64,000 nt of DNA from Achromobacter kerstersii. GTDB taxonomy: Bacteria; Pseudomonadota; Gammaproteobacteria; Burkholderiales; Burkholderiaceae_B. Below, in pieces: positions 46,937 through 56,896 of the stretch. The stretch covers positions 493,661-557,660 of the forward strand of contig NZ_CADIJQ010000002.1 of NCBI RefSeq assembly GCF_902859595.1. The letters run 5' to 3'. Made by a program: the position numbers and the translations under genes. How positions within the stretch are numbered: the stretch's first letter is position 1; the number at the start of each line of letters is the position of its first letter. The notes under the pieces are model-generated. The model worked only from the letters and a program-made list of their open reading frames with translations. It did no database searches and was not told the origin of the DNA.

Positions 46937-47893
46937 TCAGGAAACAGGATGGGCGCTGATCCAGGCCACCAGCAGGCTGACGGTCAGCACCGAGGCCACG
47001 GTCGAGACGAGGATGGCGCGGGACGTAACGCGCGCATCGCGGCCATACATATTGGCCAGCATGAACGGCCCGGTGCCGATGGGCAACGCGCTCATCAGCA
47101 CGGCGGTCCAGGCCCACAGCGGGGGCATGGAAAAAACATAGAAGGCCAGCACCGCCGTGACGGCGGGTTGCAGCAACAGCTTGCCCAGCACCAGGCGCAG
47201 TACGCCTGGGCCTGCGCTGGCCGTTTGCGTCTGCGCCAGGAACAGGCCGATCGTGACCAGCGCACACGGGCTGGCGGACGCGCCCAGCAAGGCCACGTAG
47301 CGGTCGATGCCTTCGGGCAGCGCGACGCCCGTCGAGGCCCAGGCCAGGCCCAGCACGGGGGCGGCCAGCAAGGGGTTGCGCGTCAGCGCCCGGCCGACTT
47401 TGATCAGCGTGGCGGCAGCGTTGGGGGTTTGCTGGCGGTCGAATTCAATCAGTGCGATGGCGAAGCCGAACAGCACGCTGGCGGTCAGCAGTGTGGTGAA
47501 CGTGGCGGGCGCAAGGCTGTCCGCGCCCAGCAGCGCCAGGCACAGCGGAATGCCCATGTAGCCGGCATTCGCGTAGGACGCCGCCAGCCCTTCGATGCTG
47601 CGGTCGGTGAGGGCGCGCCGCGTGTTCTTGTCAGCGCCCCGGCCCGGCAAAAACGCCACCAGAAACGTCACGGCGATGCCGCCGGCAAATGCGCCGACAA
47701 AACCCCAGTGCGCCATGTGCGCCAAGTCCACCTGCGTCATCGCCCGGAACAGCAGCGCCGGCAGCGACAGGTAGACCACGTAGCGGTTCAACGCGTCGGT
47801 CGCGCCGGGGCCAAGCACCTTTGCGCGGGCGGCCAGCCATCCGGTCAGGATCAGCGCAAAGACCGGCAGGGCGGCGGTGATGACGGCATTCAT
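46937..47893 (-). CDS. AEC (auxin efflux carrier) family transporter
   Basis: 318 residues with ten hydrophobic segments. Typical features are the N-terminal LPVFALILTGWLAARAKVL, the NAGYMGIPL motif with Asn-Ala-Gly around residue 110, and a C-terminal half with GTGPFMLANMYG. Bacterial members carry dicarboxylates or similar acids such as malonate. The substrate here is unknown. It lies 28 bp after the DMT transporter gene on the same strand. Confidence 0.88.
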   Translation of the reverse strand: MNAVITAALPVFALILTGWLAARAKVLGPGATDALNRYVVYLSLPALLFRAMTQVDLAHMAHWGFVGAFAGGIAVTFLVAFLPGRGADKNTRRALTDRSIEGLAASYANAGYMGIPLCLALLGADSLAPATFTTLLTASVLFGFAIALIEFDRQQTPNAAATLIKVGRALTRNPLLAAPVLGLAWASTGVALPEGIDRYVALLGASASPCALVTIGLFLAQTQTASAGPGVLRLVLGKLLLQPAVTAVLAFYVFSMPPLWAWTAVLMSALPIGTGPFMLANMYGRDARVTSRAILVSTVASVLTVSLLVAWISAHPVS

Positions 47894-47921
47894 GGTCGAA
47901 GGCGAGGGGGCGGGAAGGCGC

Positions 47922-48818
47922 TCATTCTACTTGGCGAGCGCGGGCGCTGCGGGTCACCAGCAGAATACCCAACGCGGCCAACGCCATGCCTGGCCAAGCC
48001 AGTGCGGGAATGGGTTCGCCCAGCGCCATCAATGCGAACACTGCCGTGCAGGGCGGCACCAGGAAGAACAGGGCGGATACGCGCGAGGCTTCGCCGTGCC
48101 GGATCATCGTCAGCAGCAAGGTGATGGCGATAAGCGAATTGCCCACCACCAGATAGGCCAGCGCGCCCAGCAGCGGGCCGGTCCATTCGATATGCATGGG
48201 TTCCAGCCAGAACGCCAGCGGCGCGGTGACCGCGAGGCCAACGGCGTACTGCACCAGATTGGACGTGACGGGATGCGTGGCGGTGCCGTAGCGCTTTTCG
48301 TACAGCGTGCCGCTTGTGATGCACAGCAGTGCGCCCACGGCGAACAGCAGCCCCAACGGCGCCAGCACATCAATCGACGCCTTGGCGACGATGACGAGCG
48401 CGGCGCCCGAGACGCCCAGGCCCAGGCCAGCCCAACGCCGGAGGTCGACACGTTCCTGCGCGATCATCGGCGCCAGCAGTCCGATCAGAATAGGTTGCAG
48501 CGACGCGATCAGCGCCAGGCCGCCCGCGGACATGCCCAGCTTCAAAGACAGATACGTGCAACAGAAATAGCCCGCTTGCAGCAACAGCCCGACCATCGCC
48601 AGATGGCCCCAGGCGCGAGCGCCGCGCGGCAGCGGCGGGCGCATGATCAGCATGAAGGGCGCCAGAATCAGCACGACGCAGGCGTAGCGCACCGCCAGAA
48701 ACGTCATCGGGTCGGCATAAGCCAGGCCGATCTTGAGCACGACGAATCCACTGGACCACAACAACAGGAAAAGCGCGGGCGCGATTTTCAGCCAGGTTGG
48801 GGGTGTGGCGGGCGTCAT
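47922..48818 (-). CDS. EamA/DMT family transporter
   Basis: 298 residues with ten hydrophobic segments in two EamA halves. LLLWSSGFVVLKIGLAYADPMTFLAVRY opens the first; the second contains ASRVSALFFLVPPCTAVFA. Family members export amino acids or metabolites. The ATG at 48818 is preferred to 48842 because it begins closer to the first membrane segment. It is the first of two minus-strand transporter genes. Confidence 0.85.
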   Translation of the reverse strand: MTPATPPTWLKIAPALFLLLWSSGFVVLKIGLAYADPMTFLAVRYACVVLILAPFMLIMRPPLPRGARAWGHLAMVGLLLQAGYFCCTYLSLKLGMSAGGLALIASLQPILIGLLAPMIAQERVDLRRWAGLGLGVSGAALVIVAKASIDVLAPLGLLFAVGALLCITSGTLYEKRYGTATHPVTSNLVQYAVGLAVTAPLAFWLEPMHIEWTGPLLGALAYLVVGNSLIAITLLLTMIRHGEASRVSALFFLVPPCTAVFALMALGEPIPALAWPGMALAALGILLVTRSARARQVE

Positions 48819-48930
48819 GTTGGGTGCAGGCAACGTGGGCAAGTCGCGATCGTACCCCTTTTCGGCTCGGTGTCATCCTTGCGAGAATGCGGCGTAGGAT
48901 ATTTATTGTTGATCCGTTGCACGCGAGGGA

Positions 48931-49389
48931 ATGGAAATGTCGACCAATAAACCATCAAAAAAATCAGCAGTGCGTATTGCGCTCGGCACGTGGGACCGCT
49001 TGCGCCAAGACGCCTACTCGGTTCGATACGAAGTTTTTGTTGTCGAGCAAAAAGTCCCGCCCGAGGTTGAGCTGGACGATGACGATGCCGTGTCAGTACA
49101 CGCCGTGGCGTATGGGCCGGACGGCACGCCGATGGGCACCGGCCGCTTGCTGCCCGATGGCCATATCGGCCGCATGGCCGTGCACAAGAAAGCGCGCGGC
49201 ATGGGCGTGGGCGGGCAGTTGCTGGATGCGCTGATCGAGCAAGGCCACGGCGATGGCCATCGTATGTTGGTGTTGCACGCGCAAACACACGCCGCCGGCT
49301 TCTATCAGGCGCACGGCTTTGCGGTGGAAGGCGAGGAGTTCGTGGAAGCGGGCATTCCGCATGTGGTGATGACGCGCGAACTGAAGTAG
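48931..49389 (+). CDS. GNAT family N-acetyltransferase (ElaA/YjcF-like)
   Basis: 152 residues. Features are RYEVFVVEQKVPPEVELDDDD at the start of the fold and the acetyl-CoA site GRMAVHKKARGMGVGGQLLD (K/RxxGxG seen as RGMGVG, about residues 90-95). AGFYQAHGFAVEGEEFVEAGIPHV completes the ElaA-type C-terminus. GAGGGA precedes two possible ATG codons (48931 and 48937). The substrate is unknown. An intrinsic terminator follows. Confidence 0.87.
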   Translation: MEMSTNKPSKKSAVRIALGTWDRLRQDAYSVRYEVFVVEQKVPPEVELDDDDAVSVHAVAYGPDGTPMGTGRLLPDGHIGRMAVHKKARGMGVGGQLLDALIEQGHGDGHRMLVLHAQTHAAGFYQAHGFAVEGEEFVEAGIPHVVMTRELK

Positions 49390-49424
49390 GGCTAGGGCGC
49401 GTGCAAACCACGAAAAGCCAAAAG

Positions 49425-49459
49425 AAAAAACCCCGGTCGTTTGCACGAACGGGGTTTTT
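49425..49459. terminator. Intrinsic terminator between GNAT gene and tRNA-Leu
   Basis: AAAAAACCCCG (49425-49435) pairs with CGGGGTTTTT (49450-49459), and an inner TCGT/ACGA extends the stem. It serves the plus-strand GNAT gene and the minus-strand tRNA. Confidence 0.78.
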
Positions 49460-49496
49460 CTTGGCGCATCACGCAGGTACCTCGTGATGTAATAAT

Positions 49497-49581
49497 TGGT
49501 GCCCAGGAGAGGACTCGAACCTCCACACCTTGCGGCACACGGACCTGAACCGTGCGCGTCTACCAATTCCGCCACCTGGGC
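49497..49581 (-). tRNA. tRNA-Leu (CAG), copy 1
   Basis: 85 nt with encoded CCA, type II tRNA with a long variable arm. Acceptor GCCCAGG/CCTGGGC, anticodon stem CACGG/CCGTG around loop TTCAGGT with anticodon CAG, and T-arm GAGGTTCGAGTCCTC are seen. It is identical to the copy at 50576-50660. Confidence 0.95.
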
Positions 49582-49742
49582 GCTGTCGCTTCACTTGTTG
49601 CGTCGCTTTCGCTTCGTTTCTTGTTCAGCAGCAGAGGAACGAGATTATGCATACTTTTTTGAAGGTGTGCAAGCGACGGAGAATCTTTTTTCTCTCTTTC
49701 CGCATTTTTTCGTGCGGCCCACTTTCGCTATAGTGTCGCCCC

Positions 49743-50354
49743 ATGTCTCGCCCTCTTTGCACGCGCTGCCTGCGCCCCGAATCGCACTGCCTGTGCGCGC
49801 TGATCCCGTCCTTGTCGTGCCGCACCCGCGTCGTGGTGTTGCAGCATCCCAGTGAATCGCGTCACGCTTTGAACACCGCCCGGTTGGCGGTGCTGGGGCT
49901 GGCGGGTGCGCGGCGGGTGGTGGGTGAACGCTTCGAGCCGAGCGATTGGGCCGCGCCTGGCTACGCGCCTCGCTTGTTGTTTCCGGGGCCGGCCGCCGAG
50001 GTCTTGCATCCGGGGTATGGGCAGGATCTGGATCAGCCGATTCAATTGATCGTGCCGGATGGCACGTGGGGGCATGCGCGCAAGTTGCTGCACATCAATC
50101 CCGAGCTGGCGGCGTTGCCGCGCGTGATGTTGCCGCCGGGCTTGACCACGCGTTATCGCGTGCGTCATGCCGATATTCCGGGTGCGCTGTCCACGATCGA
50201 AGCCGTCACGCACGCGTTGAATGCGATCGAGGCGCCGATGAATGTGGATGCCTTGCTGCGGCCATTCGAAGCGTTGATCGACGGGCAGATCGAAGGGATG
50301 GGTGAAGACCTTTATGCGCGGCATCATTTGCAGCGCAAGGTGCCATGGCGATGA
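49743..50354 (+). CDS. DTW domain protein (tRNA acp3U transferase-like)
   Basis: 203 residues. The N-terminal zinc-type cysteine cluster CTRCLRPESHCLC (residues 6-18) and the signature DGTWGHARKLL (the DTW region, about 105-115) with LSTIEAVTHAL place it in the DTW family (TapT/TuaA), which puts a 3-amino-3-carboxypropyl group on tRNA uridine. It lies between two identical tRNA-Leu genes that point the other way. An exact target tRNA cannot be told. Confidence 0.86.
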   Translation: MSRPLCTRCLRPESHCLCALIPSLSCRTRVVVLQHPSESRHALNTARLAVLGLAGARRVVGERFEPSDWAAPGYAPRLLFPGPAAEVLHPGYGQDLDQPIQLIVPDGTWGHARKLLHINPELAALPRVMLPPGLTTRYRVRHADIPGALSTIEAVTHALNAIEAPMNVDALLRPFEALIDGQIEGMGEDLYARHHLQRKVPWR

Positions 50355-50492
50355 GTTTGCAGTCGGGCAGGGCGCGCAGAAGATAATCCTGCGTGATTAA
50401 TCTGCGGGCCATTTAAATGAATGGCTCGTGAAGGTGAATGGCTCGTGAAGGTTTCACGAATTGCGCGCGCAAAGCAAAAGCCCCGACATAGC

Positions 50493-50528
50493 AAAAGCCC
50501 CGAACATCTTTCGATCTTCGGGGCTTTT
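50493..50528 (-). terminator. Intrinsic terminator of tRNA-Leu copy 2
   Basis: AAAAGCCCCGAA (50493-50504) pairs with TTCGGGGCTTTT (50517-50528). On the minus strand the stem ends in a T-run. Its left arm partly repeats at 50474-50487. Confidence 0.75.
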
Positions 50529-50575
50529 CGCCTTGCTATCCAATCAGCTAAGTGCTGATTCGACCTATATGCGGG

Positions 50576-50660
50576 TGGTGCCCAGGAGAGGACTCGAACC
50601 TCCACACCTTGCGGCACACGGACCTGAACCGTGCGCGTCTACCAATTCCGCCACCTGGGC
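50576..50660 (-). tRNA. tRNA-Leu (CAG), copy 2
   Basis: 85 nt with encoded CCA, the same sequence as 49497-49581, with anticodon CAG. It is upstream of rnr and divergent from it. Confidence 0.95.
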
Positions 50661-50885
50661 ACTGAGAGATACTGTGTCAGAAGTATGTGATACGCTGCCG
50701 CTCTAGTTGCTTTGCTTTAGTTTGTGTTTTTAAAGCCTGAAAGCTTAAAAACGTTTAACTAAAACATGCGTCCTGAGCGCAGTTGGTTTTACAATGGGTC
50801 TTTCGACCCCTCTGACCATTTCTGCTTCAGTGTTCAGCCTTGGGCGAACCACAGAAGCTGCGCATTATATACGGAAATTTCAGCT

Positions 50886-53354
50886 TTGGCAAAACGATCG
50901 AATAACGAATCGAAAAACAACAGATCAACACCCTTGCCCGAAGCGCCGCCGGACTTCGACCCTGATGTCCCGTCCCGTGAAGCCATTTTGACGGCGCTGC
51001 GTTCCGCAGGCTCGCCGCTGTCTCCGGTTGAGTTGGCAGAGCGCATGGGCATCGAGCGCGCGGCGACGATGGTCGGTTTCGAGCGCCGGTTGGGCGCTAT
51101 GGAACGCGACGGGCAATTGATGCCCAACCGCAAAGGCGTGTTGTTGCTCGCTACCAAATTGGACTTTGTCGCCGGCAAGGTGCTGGGGCATCGCGACGGT
51201 TTCGGCTTCCTGCTGCGCGATGACGGCGGCCCGGACTTGTTCCTGTCGCCGCGCGAAATGCTCAAGGTGCTGCATGGCGACCGCGTGCTGGTCAAGCCGT
51301 CGGGCGAATACCGGGGCAAGCCGGAAGGCACCATCGTTGAAGTCATTGAACGCCGCACCAACAAGCTGGTGGGCCGCTTCCTGCACGAGCATGGCCTGTC
51401 CATCGTTGTGCCGGAAGACCAGCGCATCAAGCACGACATCCTGATTCCACCCAGCGACACCAACGGCGCCCAGCATGGGCAGGTGGTCGCGGTTGAAATC
51501 ATGGAGCAGCCCACTCGCCACACGCAGCCGCTGGGCCGCGTGGCGGAAGTGCTGGGTGAAATCGATGACCCTGGCATGGAAATCGAAATCGCGGTGCGCA
51601 AGTTTGATGTGCCCGTCGAATTCTCGGAAGCCGCCCGCAAGCAGGCTGCACGCCTGCCTGATGTGGTGCGTAAAAGCGATCTCAAAGACCGCGTGGATCT
51701 TCGCGATGTACCGCTGATCACCATCGACGGTGAAGACGCGCGCGATTTCGACGACGCCGTGTATTGCGAGCCGGTCGAGCTCGGCACGGGACAGCGCAAG
51801 CGCCCGGGCTGGCGCCTGCTGGTAGCAATTGCCGACGTCAGCCATTACGTGCGCCCGGGCGACGCCATCGACGACGACGCCATCGAACGCGGCACCAGCG
51901 TGTATTTCCCGCGCCGGGTCATTCCGATGCTGCCGGAGTCGCTCTCCAATGGCCTGTGTTCGCTGAACCCCGATGTCGATCGCCTGGTGCTGGTCTGCGA
52001 CATGGTCATTCCGGCAACCGGCGCCAAGGCCGGCACGGTCACGGCATACCAGTTCTATAACGCGGTGATGCACTCGCATGCCCGCACCACCTACACGAAC
52101 GTCTGGGCGGCATTGCAGCAGCCGGGCGGCCCCGCCGCCGCAGCGATGCGCGCCGTGATGCCGCAGGTTCAGCATCTGTATGAGCTGTTCCAGTTGCTGG
52201 TGCAGGGCCGCAAGAAGCGCGGCGCGATCGACTTCGACACCGTCGAAACCAAGATCGTCTGCAACGAGCTCGGCCGTATCGAACAGATCGTGGCGTCGGT
52301 GCGTAACGATGCCCACAAGCTGATCGAAGAATGCATGCTGGCCGCCAACACCTGCGCGGCCGACTTCATGACGCGCAGCAAGCATCCTGGCCTGTACCGT
52401 ATCCATGAAGGCCCCACGCCGGAACGCCTGCAATCGCTGCGTGAATTCCTGCGCACGATGGGCTTGTCGCTGGGCGGGGGTGAAACGCCCACCGCCAAGG
52501 ACTACGGCGACTTCCTCGACACCGTGCGCGGCCGCCCCGATTACCAGTTGCTGCAAACCATGTGCCTGCGCTCGATGCAGCAAGCCGTGTACAGCCCGGA
52601 CAACATGGGCCACTTTGGCCTGTCGTACCCCGGCTACAGCCACTTCACGTCGCCCATCCGCCGCTACCCCGACCTGCTCACGCACCGGGTGATCAAGGCG
52701 CTGCTGGCCGGGCAGCGTTATGTGCCCAGCCTGGACGATCACCAGGCGGTGGTCATCGGCCGTACGCAAAAGGAACACGAGCAAGCCATCTGGGAAAAGA
52801 TGGGTCTGGTGCTGTCGGCCAGCGAACGCCGCGCCGACGAAGCTTCGCGCGATGTCGAAGCCTGGCTCAAGTGCTGGTTCGTCAAGGAACGCGTGGGCGA
52901 AGACTTCAGCGGCACCGTCACCGGCGTGGCCAGCTTCGGCATCTTCGTCACGCTGGATACGTTGCACGTCGAAGGGCTCGTGCATGTGTCCGAACTGGGC
53001 GGCGAGTACTTCCAGTTCAACGACGCGCTGCATGAATTGCGCGGTGAACGCACGGGCATGCGCTATCGCCTGACCGACAAGGTGCAGGTGCAAGTGGCCC
53101 GCGTTGATCTGGAAGCGCGCCGCATCGAATTCCGCTTGGTGCAGGGCACGAGTTTCGACGCCTTGCGCAAGGCGTCGGCCCGTGGGCCGGATGAGCCGGT
53201 GCGCCGCGTGAAGAAGGCGGCTGCGCCCAAGCCCGCTGCGCTCAAGGGTCAAACGGCCAAAGAGCGGCGTGCAGACGCCAAGAAGGCCAGCAAGCCGCCT
53301 CGGTCATCCAAGCGCGCCGCGCCGGCCAAAAAAGCCACGCACAAGCGGCATTGA
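50886..53354 (+). CDS. rnr: Ribonuclease R
   Basis: About 822 residues from a TTG start at 50886 (MAKRSNNESKNN). An ATG at 50766 would add 40 residues with no family resemblance. GGAAA lies about 9-10 nt before the TTG. Domains in order: winged helix (SREAILTALRSAGSPLSPVE), cold-shock type domains, the RNB catalytic centre (TIDGEDARDFDDAVYCE, with Asp residues that bind Mg), an S1 domain (GTVTGVASFGIFVTLD) and a Lys-rich C-terminal tail. It degrades structured RNA 3' to 5' and takes part in rRNA and tmRNA quality control. rlmB follows, as in many proteobacteria. Confidence 0.94.
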   Translation: MAKRSNNESKNNRSTPLPEAPPDFDPDVPSREAILTALRSAGSPLSPVELAERMGIERAATMVGFERRLGAMERDGQLMPNRKGVLLLATKLDFVAGKVLGHRDGFGFLLRDDGGPDLFLSPREMLKVLHGDRVLVKPSGEYRGKPEGTIVEVIERRTNKLVGRFLHEHGLSIVVPEDQRIKHDILIPPSDTNGAQHGQVVAVEIMEQPTRHTQPLGRVAEVLGEIDDPGMEIEIAVRKFDVPVEFSEAARKQAARLPDVVRKSDLKDRVDLRDVPLITIDGEDARDFDDAVYCEPVELGTGQRKRPGWRLLVAIADVSHYVRPGDAIDDDAIERGTSVYFPRRVIPMLPESLSNGLCSLNPDVDRLVLVCDMVIPATGAKAGTVTAYQFYNAVMHSHARTTYTNVWAALQQPGGPAAAAMRAVMPQVQHLYELFQLLVQGRKKRGAIDFDTVETKIVCNELGRIEQIVASVRNDAHKLIEECMLAANTCAADFMTRSKHPGLYRIHEGPTPERLQSLREFLRTMGLSLGGGETPTAKDYGDFLDTVRGRPDYQLLQTMCLRSMQQAVYSPDNMGHFGLSYPGYSHFTSPIRRYPDLLTHRVIKALLAGQRYVPSLDDHQAVVIGRTQKEHEQAIWEKMGLVLSASERRADEASRDVEAWLKCWFVKERVGEDFSGTVTGVASFGIFVTLDTLHVEGLVHVSELGGEYFQFNDALHELRGERTGMRYRLTDKVQVQVARVDLEARRIEFRLVQGTSFDALRKASARGPDEPVRRVKKAAAPKPAALKGQTAKERRADAKKASKPPRSSKRAAPAKKATHKRH

Positions 53355-53374
53355 TCCCGCCCGATGTGTGCGCT

Positions 53375-53410
53375 TTATGGCCACCCTGTCTTAGGGCGGG
53401 GCGGCCATAA
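53375..53410. terminator. Stem-loop between rnr and rlmB
   Basis: TTATGGCC (53375-53382) pairs with GGCCATAA (53403-53410), with an inner CCCT/AGGG. There is no T-run. It may be a weak terminator or a processing site between two cotranscribed genes. Confidence 0.45.
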
Positions 53411-53496
53411 GGGGTAACATTGCGCTGATGGCCGGCTTGGTCCGGTGGCCCGCCCCCTCTGGGGCGGGTATTCGTTTATCTAAAGGTATTGCATCT

Positions 53497-54234
53497 ATGG
53501 CGTCGACCCAAGTTCTAGCCGGGTTTCACGCGGTTGTCGCGCGGCTGCGCCACGCGCCCGAGTCGATCAAGGAAATCTATGTAGAAGCGTCGCGCCGCGA
53601 CAAGCGCATGCAGACGCTCATCGAGCAGGCCGAAAAGGCGGGTTGCCGCCTGCATCCGGTCCCGATGGAGCGCCTTGACGGCCTGGCGCGCGGCACCCGC
53701 CATCAAGGCGTGGTGGCGCTGGCTGACGAACGCCAGTTGGCGGTGGACGTGGACGAAGTGCTTGACGTCATTGAAGGCCCGCCGCTGCTGCTGATTCTTG
53801 ACGGCGTGACCGATCCCCACAATCTGGGCGCCTGCCTGCGCACCGCCGATGCTGCCGGCGTGCACGCGGTGATCGCACCGCGCGACCGCGCCGTGGGCCT
53901 GAACGCCACCGTGCAGCGCGTGGCTTGCGGTGCGGCCGACACCGTCCCCTATGTGATGGTGACCAATCTGGCGCGCACGATGCGCAGCCTGAAGGACCGC
54001 GGCGTGTGGCTGGTCGGCACCGATGACCAGGCCACCGACAGCATGCACCAGATCGATGCGCGCCAGCCGATGGCGTGGGTCATGGGCGCGGAAGGCGAGG
54101 GCATGCGCCGCCTGACGCGTGAAACCTGCGACCAGCTCGTGAACATTCCCATGCTGGGTTCGGTGGAAAGCCTGAACGTCAGCGTGGCCAGCGCCGTCTG
54201 CCTGTACGAAACCGTGCGTCAGCGCCAAGCCTGA
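53497..54234 (+). CDS. rlmB: 23S rRNA (guanosine-2251-2'-O)-methyltransferase RlmB
   Basis: 245 residues. The SpoU/TrmH-type SAM-binding knot shows [21 protein letters not shown] (motif 1), [12 protein letters not shown] (motif 2) and [21 protein letters not shown] (motif 3). The N-terminal substrate-binding domain starts with [13 protein letters not shown]. The ATG at 53497 agrees with the family start; an upstream frame start at 53428 adds 23 odd residues. The rnr-rlmB order is conserved in many proteobacteria. Confidence 0.95.
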   Translation: MASTQVLAGFHAVVARLRHAPESIKEIYVEASRRDKRMQTLIEQAEKAGCRLHPVPMERLDGLARGTRHQGVVALADERQLAVDVDEVLDVIEGPPLLLILDGVTDPHNLGACLRTADAAGVHAVIAPRDRAVGLNATVQRVACGAADTVPYVMVTNLARTMRSLKDRGVWLVGTDDQATDSMHQIDARQPMAWVMGAEGEGMRRLTRETCDQLVNIPMLGSVESLNVSVASAVCLYETVRQRQA

Positions 54235-54282
54235 CCGGTTCAACCCTTCGTTTGTAGATCTTCCTTTACGCGTCAGCCCATC

Positions 54283-55527
54283 ATGCACCAGAACGGCTTT
54301 ACCACCACGATCCTCCATTCCGACCGCCAGCAATCCGTCGAGCACGGAGCGGTGCACAAGCCGATGCATCCGTCATCGGAATTCGCTTACGACGACGCGC
54401 GCGAACTGGCTGCTGTGTTCCAGGGCAAGGCGGGCTTTACGTACGCGCGCCAAGGCACGCCGACCACCACGGCGCTGGAAGCGAAGATCAACCATATGGA
54501 AGGCGGCAAGGGCACGGTCAGCTTCGCCACAGGCATGGCGGCGTTGTCAGCCATCTTCACGACGCTGCTGCGCCGGGGCGACCACCTGGTGTCCAGCCAG
54601 TTCGTTTTCGGCAACACCAACAGCCTGCTGGGCACGCTGCTTGAGCTGGGCGTTGAAATCACCTTCGTCGATGCGACGGACGCCGCGCAGGTGCGTGCGG
54701 CCATTCAGCCGAACACGCGCATGGTCTTCACCGAGACCATCGCCAACCCGGGTACGCAGGTTGCTGACCTGGCCGTGATTGGCGAAATGTGCCGCGAAAA
54801 GCATCTGGTCTACGTGGTCGATAACACGCTGACCTCGCCGTGGATGTTCCGCCCGTCGACGGTGGGCGCGTCGCTGGTGATGAATTCGCTGTCGAAGTAC
54901 ATCGGCGGCCATGGCAATGCGCTGGGCGGCGCGGTGACGGATACCGGCCTGTATGACTGGGCGGACTACTCCAATATCTATGACGCCTATCGCAAGGGGG
55001 CGTCCACCAGCTGGGGCCTGACGCAGATCAAGAAGAAGGGCCTGCGCGACATGGGCGGCACGTTGGCCGCCGAACCCGCGCACCGCATTGCCGTGGGCGC
55101 TGAAACGCTCGCGCTGCGCATGGCCAAGCATTGCGCCAACGCACTGGCATTGGCGCGCTTTCTGGAAGAGCACCCCGGTGTTGCCAAGGTGCATTACCCC
55201 GGTCTGGCCAGCCATGCGCAGCACGCGCGCGCGGCAGCCCTGTTCGGGTCGCGCTTTGGTGGGCTGCTGGGCGTAGAGCTTGCTGATGGCGTGGATTGCT
55301 TTGATTTCCTGAACCGCCTGCGCATCGTGCTGATGGCCACCCACCTGGGCGACACGCGCAGCTTGGCGCTGCCGGCCGCGCACACCATCTATTACGAGAT
55401 GGGCGCTGAACGCCGCAAGCAGATGGGCATTGCCGACAGCCTGATCCGCGTGTCGGTGGGCATCGAAGACGAGGCCGATCTGCTGTTTGATTTCGATCAG
55501 GCGTTGAATGGGTGTCTGAAGGGATAA
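54283..55527 (+). CDS. Cystathionine gamma-synthase family PLP enzyme (MetZ/MetB-like)
   Basis: 414 residues of the Cys/Met metabolism PLP family, fold type I. The PLP lysine is Lys205 in [16 protein letters not shown]. Other signs are [31 protein letters not shown] and [13 protein letters not shown]. Members act on O-acyl-homoserine or cystathionine. The motif mix cannot fix the exact reaction. It starts 48 nt after rlmB. Confidence 0.86.
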   Translation: MHQNGFTTTILHSDRQQSVEHGAVHKPMHPSSEFAYDDARELAAVFQGKAGFTYARQGTPTTTALEAKINHMEGGKGTVSFATGMAALSAIFTTLLRRGDHLVSSQFVFGNTNSLLGTLLELGVEITFVDATDAAQVRAAIQPNTRMVFTETIANPGTQVADLAVIGEMCREKHLVYVVDNTLTSPWMFRPSTVGASLVMNSLSKYIGGHGNALGGAVTDTGLYDWADYSNIYDAYRKGASTSWGLTQIKKKGLRDMGGTLAAEPAHRIAVGAETLALRMAKHCANALALARFLEEHPGVAKVHYPGLASHAQHARAAALFGSRFGGLLGVELADGVDCFDFLNRLRIVLMATHLGDTRSLALPAAHTIYYEMGAERRKQMGIADSLIRVSVGIEDEADLLFDFDQALNGCLKG

Positions 55528-55585
55528 TCCGACAAGCGCACGCAGGCCGCGTGGGTGCGGCTGTGATGACGCCAGGACAAGATTC

Positions 55586-56266
55586 ATGCTGATACAGATC
55601 GCAGAAGTATTCACGCCCGACGAGGCGGCTGATATCCGGCGCAGATTGGATGCGTCCGAATGGGTGGATGGCAAGGTCACGGCGGGCTACCAGTCGGCCG
55701 AGGTCAAGCGCAACCGCCAACTGCCCGAACAGCATCCCTTGGCGCAGGAACTCGGCAACCTGATCCTGCAACGCCTGGCGACGAACAATCTGTTCATGTC
55801 CGCCGCCTTGCCGCGCAAGATCTTCCCGCCGCTCTTTAACCGCTATGAAGGCGGCGAAGCATTCGGCTATCACGTGGACAACGCGGTGCGCGGTATTGCA
55901 GGCACGGCCGAGCGCGTGCGCACGGACCTGTCGGCCACGCTGTTCTTTTCCGAACCTGATTCCTATGATGGCGGCGAGCTCGTCATCGATGACACCTATG
56001 GTCCGCGCGCCGTGAAGCTGCCGGCGGGGCATATGGTGCTGTATCCGGGCACGAGCCTGCACAAGGTGAATCCGGTGACGCGTGGCGCTCGCGTCAGTTC
56101 GTTCTTCTGGATGCAGAGCCTGGTGCGCGAAGACAGTCAGCGCGCATTGCTGCTGGATATGGATGTGGCCATTCAGCGCTTGAATCAAGACGTCGCGCGG
56201 CACGCATCTATCGTGCAGCTGACCGGCATTTATCACAATTTGCTGCGCCGCTGGGCTGATGTTTGA
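55586..56266 (+). CDS. PKHD-type Fe(II)/2-oxoglutarate hydroxylase (PiuC-like)
   Basis: 226 residues, the PiuC/YbiX length. The iron ligands H96-V-D98 (YHVDNA) and H159 (SLHKVNP) and the 2-oxoglutarate Arg169 (TRGAR) are visible. Family members lie near TonB-dependent receptors and are iron-regulated. No receptor is next to it, but tonB-exbBD lies 1.4 kb away. The exact substrate is not known. Confidence 0.92.
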   Translation: MLIQIAEVFTPDEAADIRRRLDASEWVDGKVTAGYQSAEVKRNRQLPEQHPLAQELGNLILQRLATNNLFMSAALPRKIFPPLFNRYEGGEAFGYHVDNAVRGIAGTAERVRTDLSATLFFSEPDSYDGGELVIDDTYGPRAVKLPAGHMVLYPGTSLHKVNPVTRGARVSSFFWMQSLVREDSQRALLLDMDVAIQRLNQDVARHASIVQLTGIYHNLLRRWADV

Positions 56267-56623
56267 TTCAGGCTTGAAGCGTTGTTAAGGGGTGTCGTGC
56301 AAACCCCGAAATGCGCGTTTTTGTTTATTGCGGAATCAGCTAAAAGCTAGTATTGGCGCGGGTTGTGGTGAGGTTTTCGCTTGACAGCCGCTCTACGCCA
56401 AGGCCTAATACATCTCTGCGTCGCTGACGGTTTGAAGGCATCAATGCCATCAAATCCTAAGCGGCGCAGCAGTTTAAAAGTTGTGCTTTGCAGCGCAAGA
56501 AAAAGTTTATCCACTGTCTGTTCGTCGTTTGTCGGGCCTAGCGTAAGTTGGTGGCGTCCCTGCATGACAGCCATGAACCGCACGGCCTCGCCAGACTCAA
56601 TACCTTGTGAGGGGTACACCTGA
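56267..56623. other. Gene-free stretch upstream of the HU gene
   Basis: 357 bp without a credible gene. TTGACA at 56381-56386 with TAATAC at 56406-56411 (19-bp spacing, long) is a possible promoter for HU. GAGGGG (56609-56614) is close to its start. A frame on the minus strand (56347-56643) is judged spurious. Confidence 0.5.
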
Positions 56624-56896
56624 ATGAACAAAACCGAACTCATCGATCACATCGCCAGCAAGGCCGATATCTCCAAGGCTGCAGCCGGCCGTTCGCTCGA
56701 CGCCCTGATCGGTGCCGTGAAGACCACGCTGAAGAAGGGCGGTACGGTCACGCTGGTTGGCTTTGGCACGTTTGCCGTGTCGGCACGCGCTGCGCGCACT
56801 GGCCGCAACCCGCGTACGGGCGAGACCATCAAGATCAAGAAGGCCAAGGTGCCGAAGTTCCGTCCGGGCAAGGCCCTGAAGGACGCCGTCAACTAA
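56624..56896 (+). CDS. hupB: HU family nucleoid protein
   Basis: 90 residues. HU bends and packs DNA as a dimer. The sequence starts [22 protein letters not shown] and contains GFGTFAV and the proline-tipped DNA arm [21 protein letters not shown] tRNA-Val gene lies 157 bp downstream. Symbol hupB is by similarity to HU-beta; the alpha/beta assignment is not proven. Confidence 0.94.
   Translation: MNKTELIDHIASKADISKAAAGRSLDALIGAVKTTLKKGGTVTLVGFGTFAVSARAARTGRNPRTGETIKIKKAKVPKFRPGKALKDAVN

Noticed and set aside
49497..50660. Twin tRNA-Leu genes as borders of an integrated element
   Set aside because: No integrase, no phage or transposon gene, and the enclosed DTW gene has normal composition. 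A simple tRNA duplication is more likely.
50925..53252. 775-codon open frame on the minus strand
   Set aside because: It is antisense to rnr, a clear RNase R. Long shadow frames are common in GC-rich DNA, and the product is rich in His, Arg and Gln with no family resemblance.
56347..56643. 98-codon minus-strand frame upstream of HU
   Set aside because: It runs across the HU promoter and start region and has no ribosome site or family.
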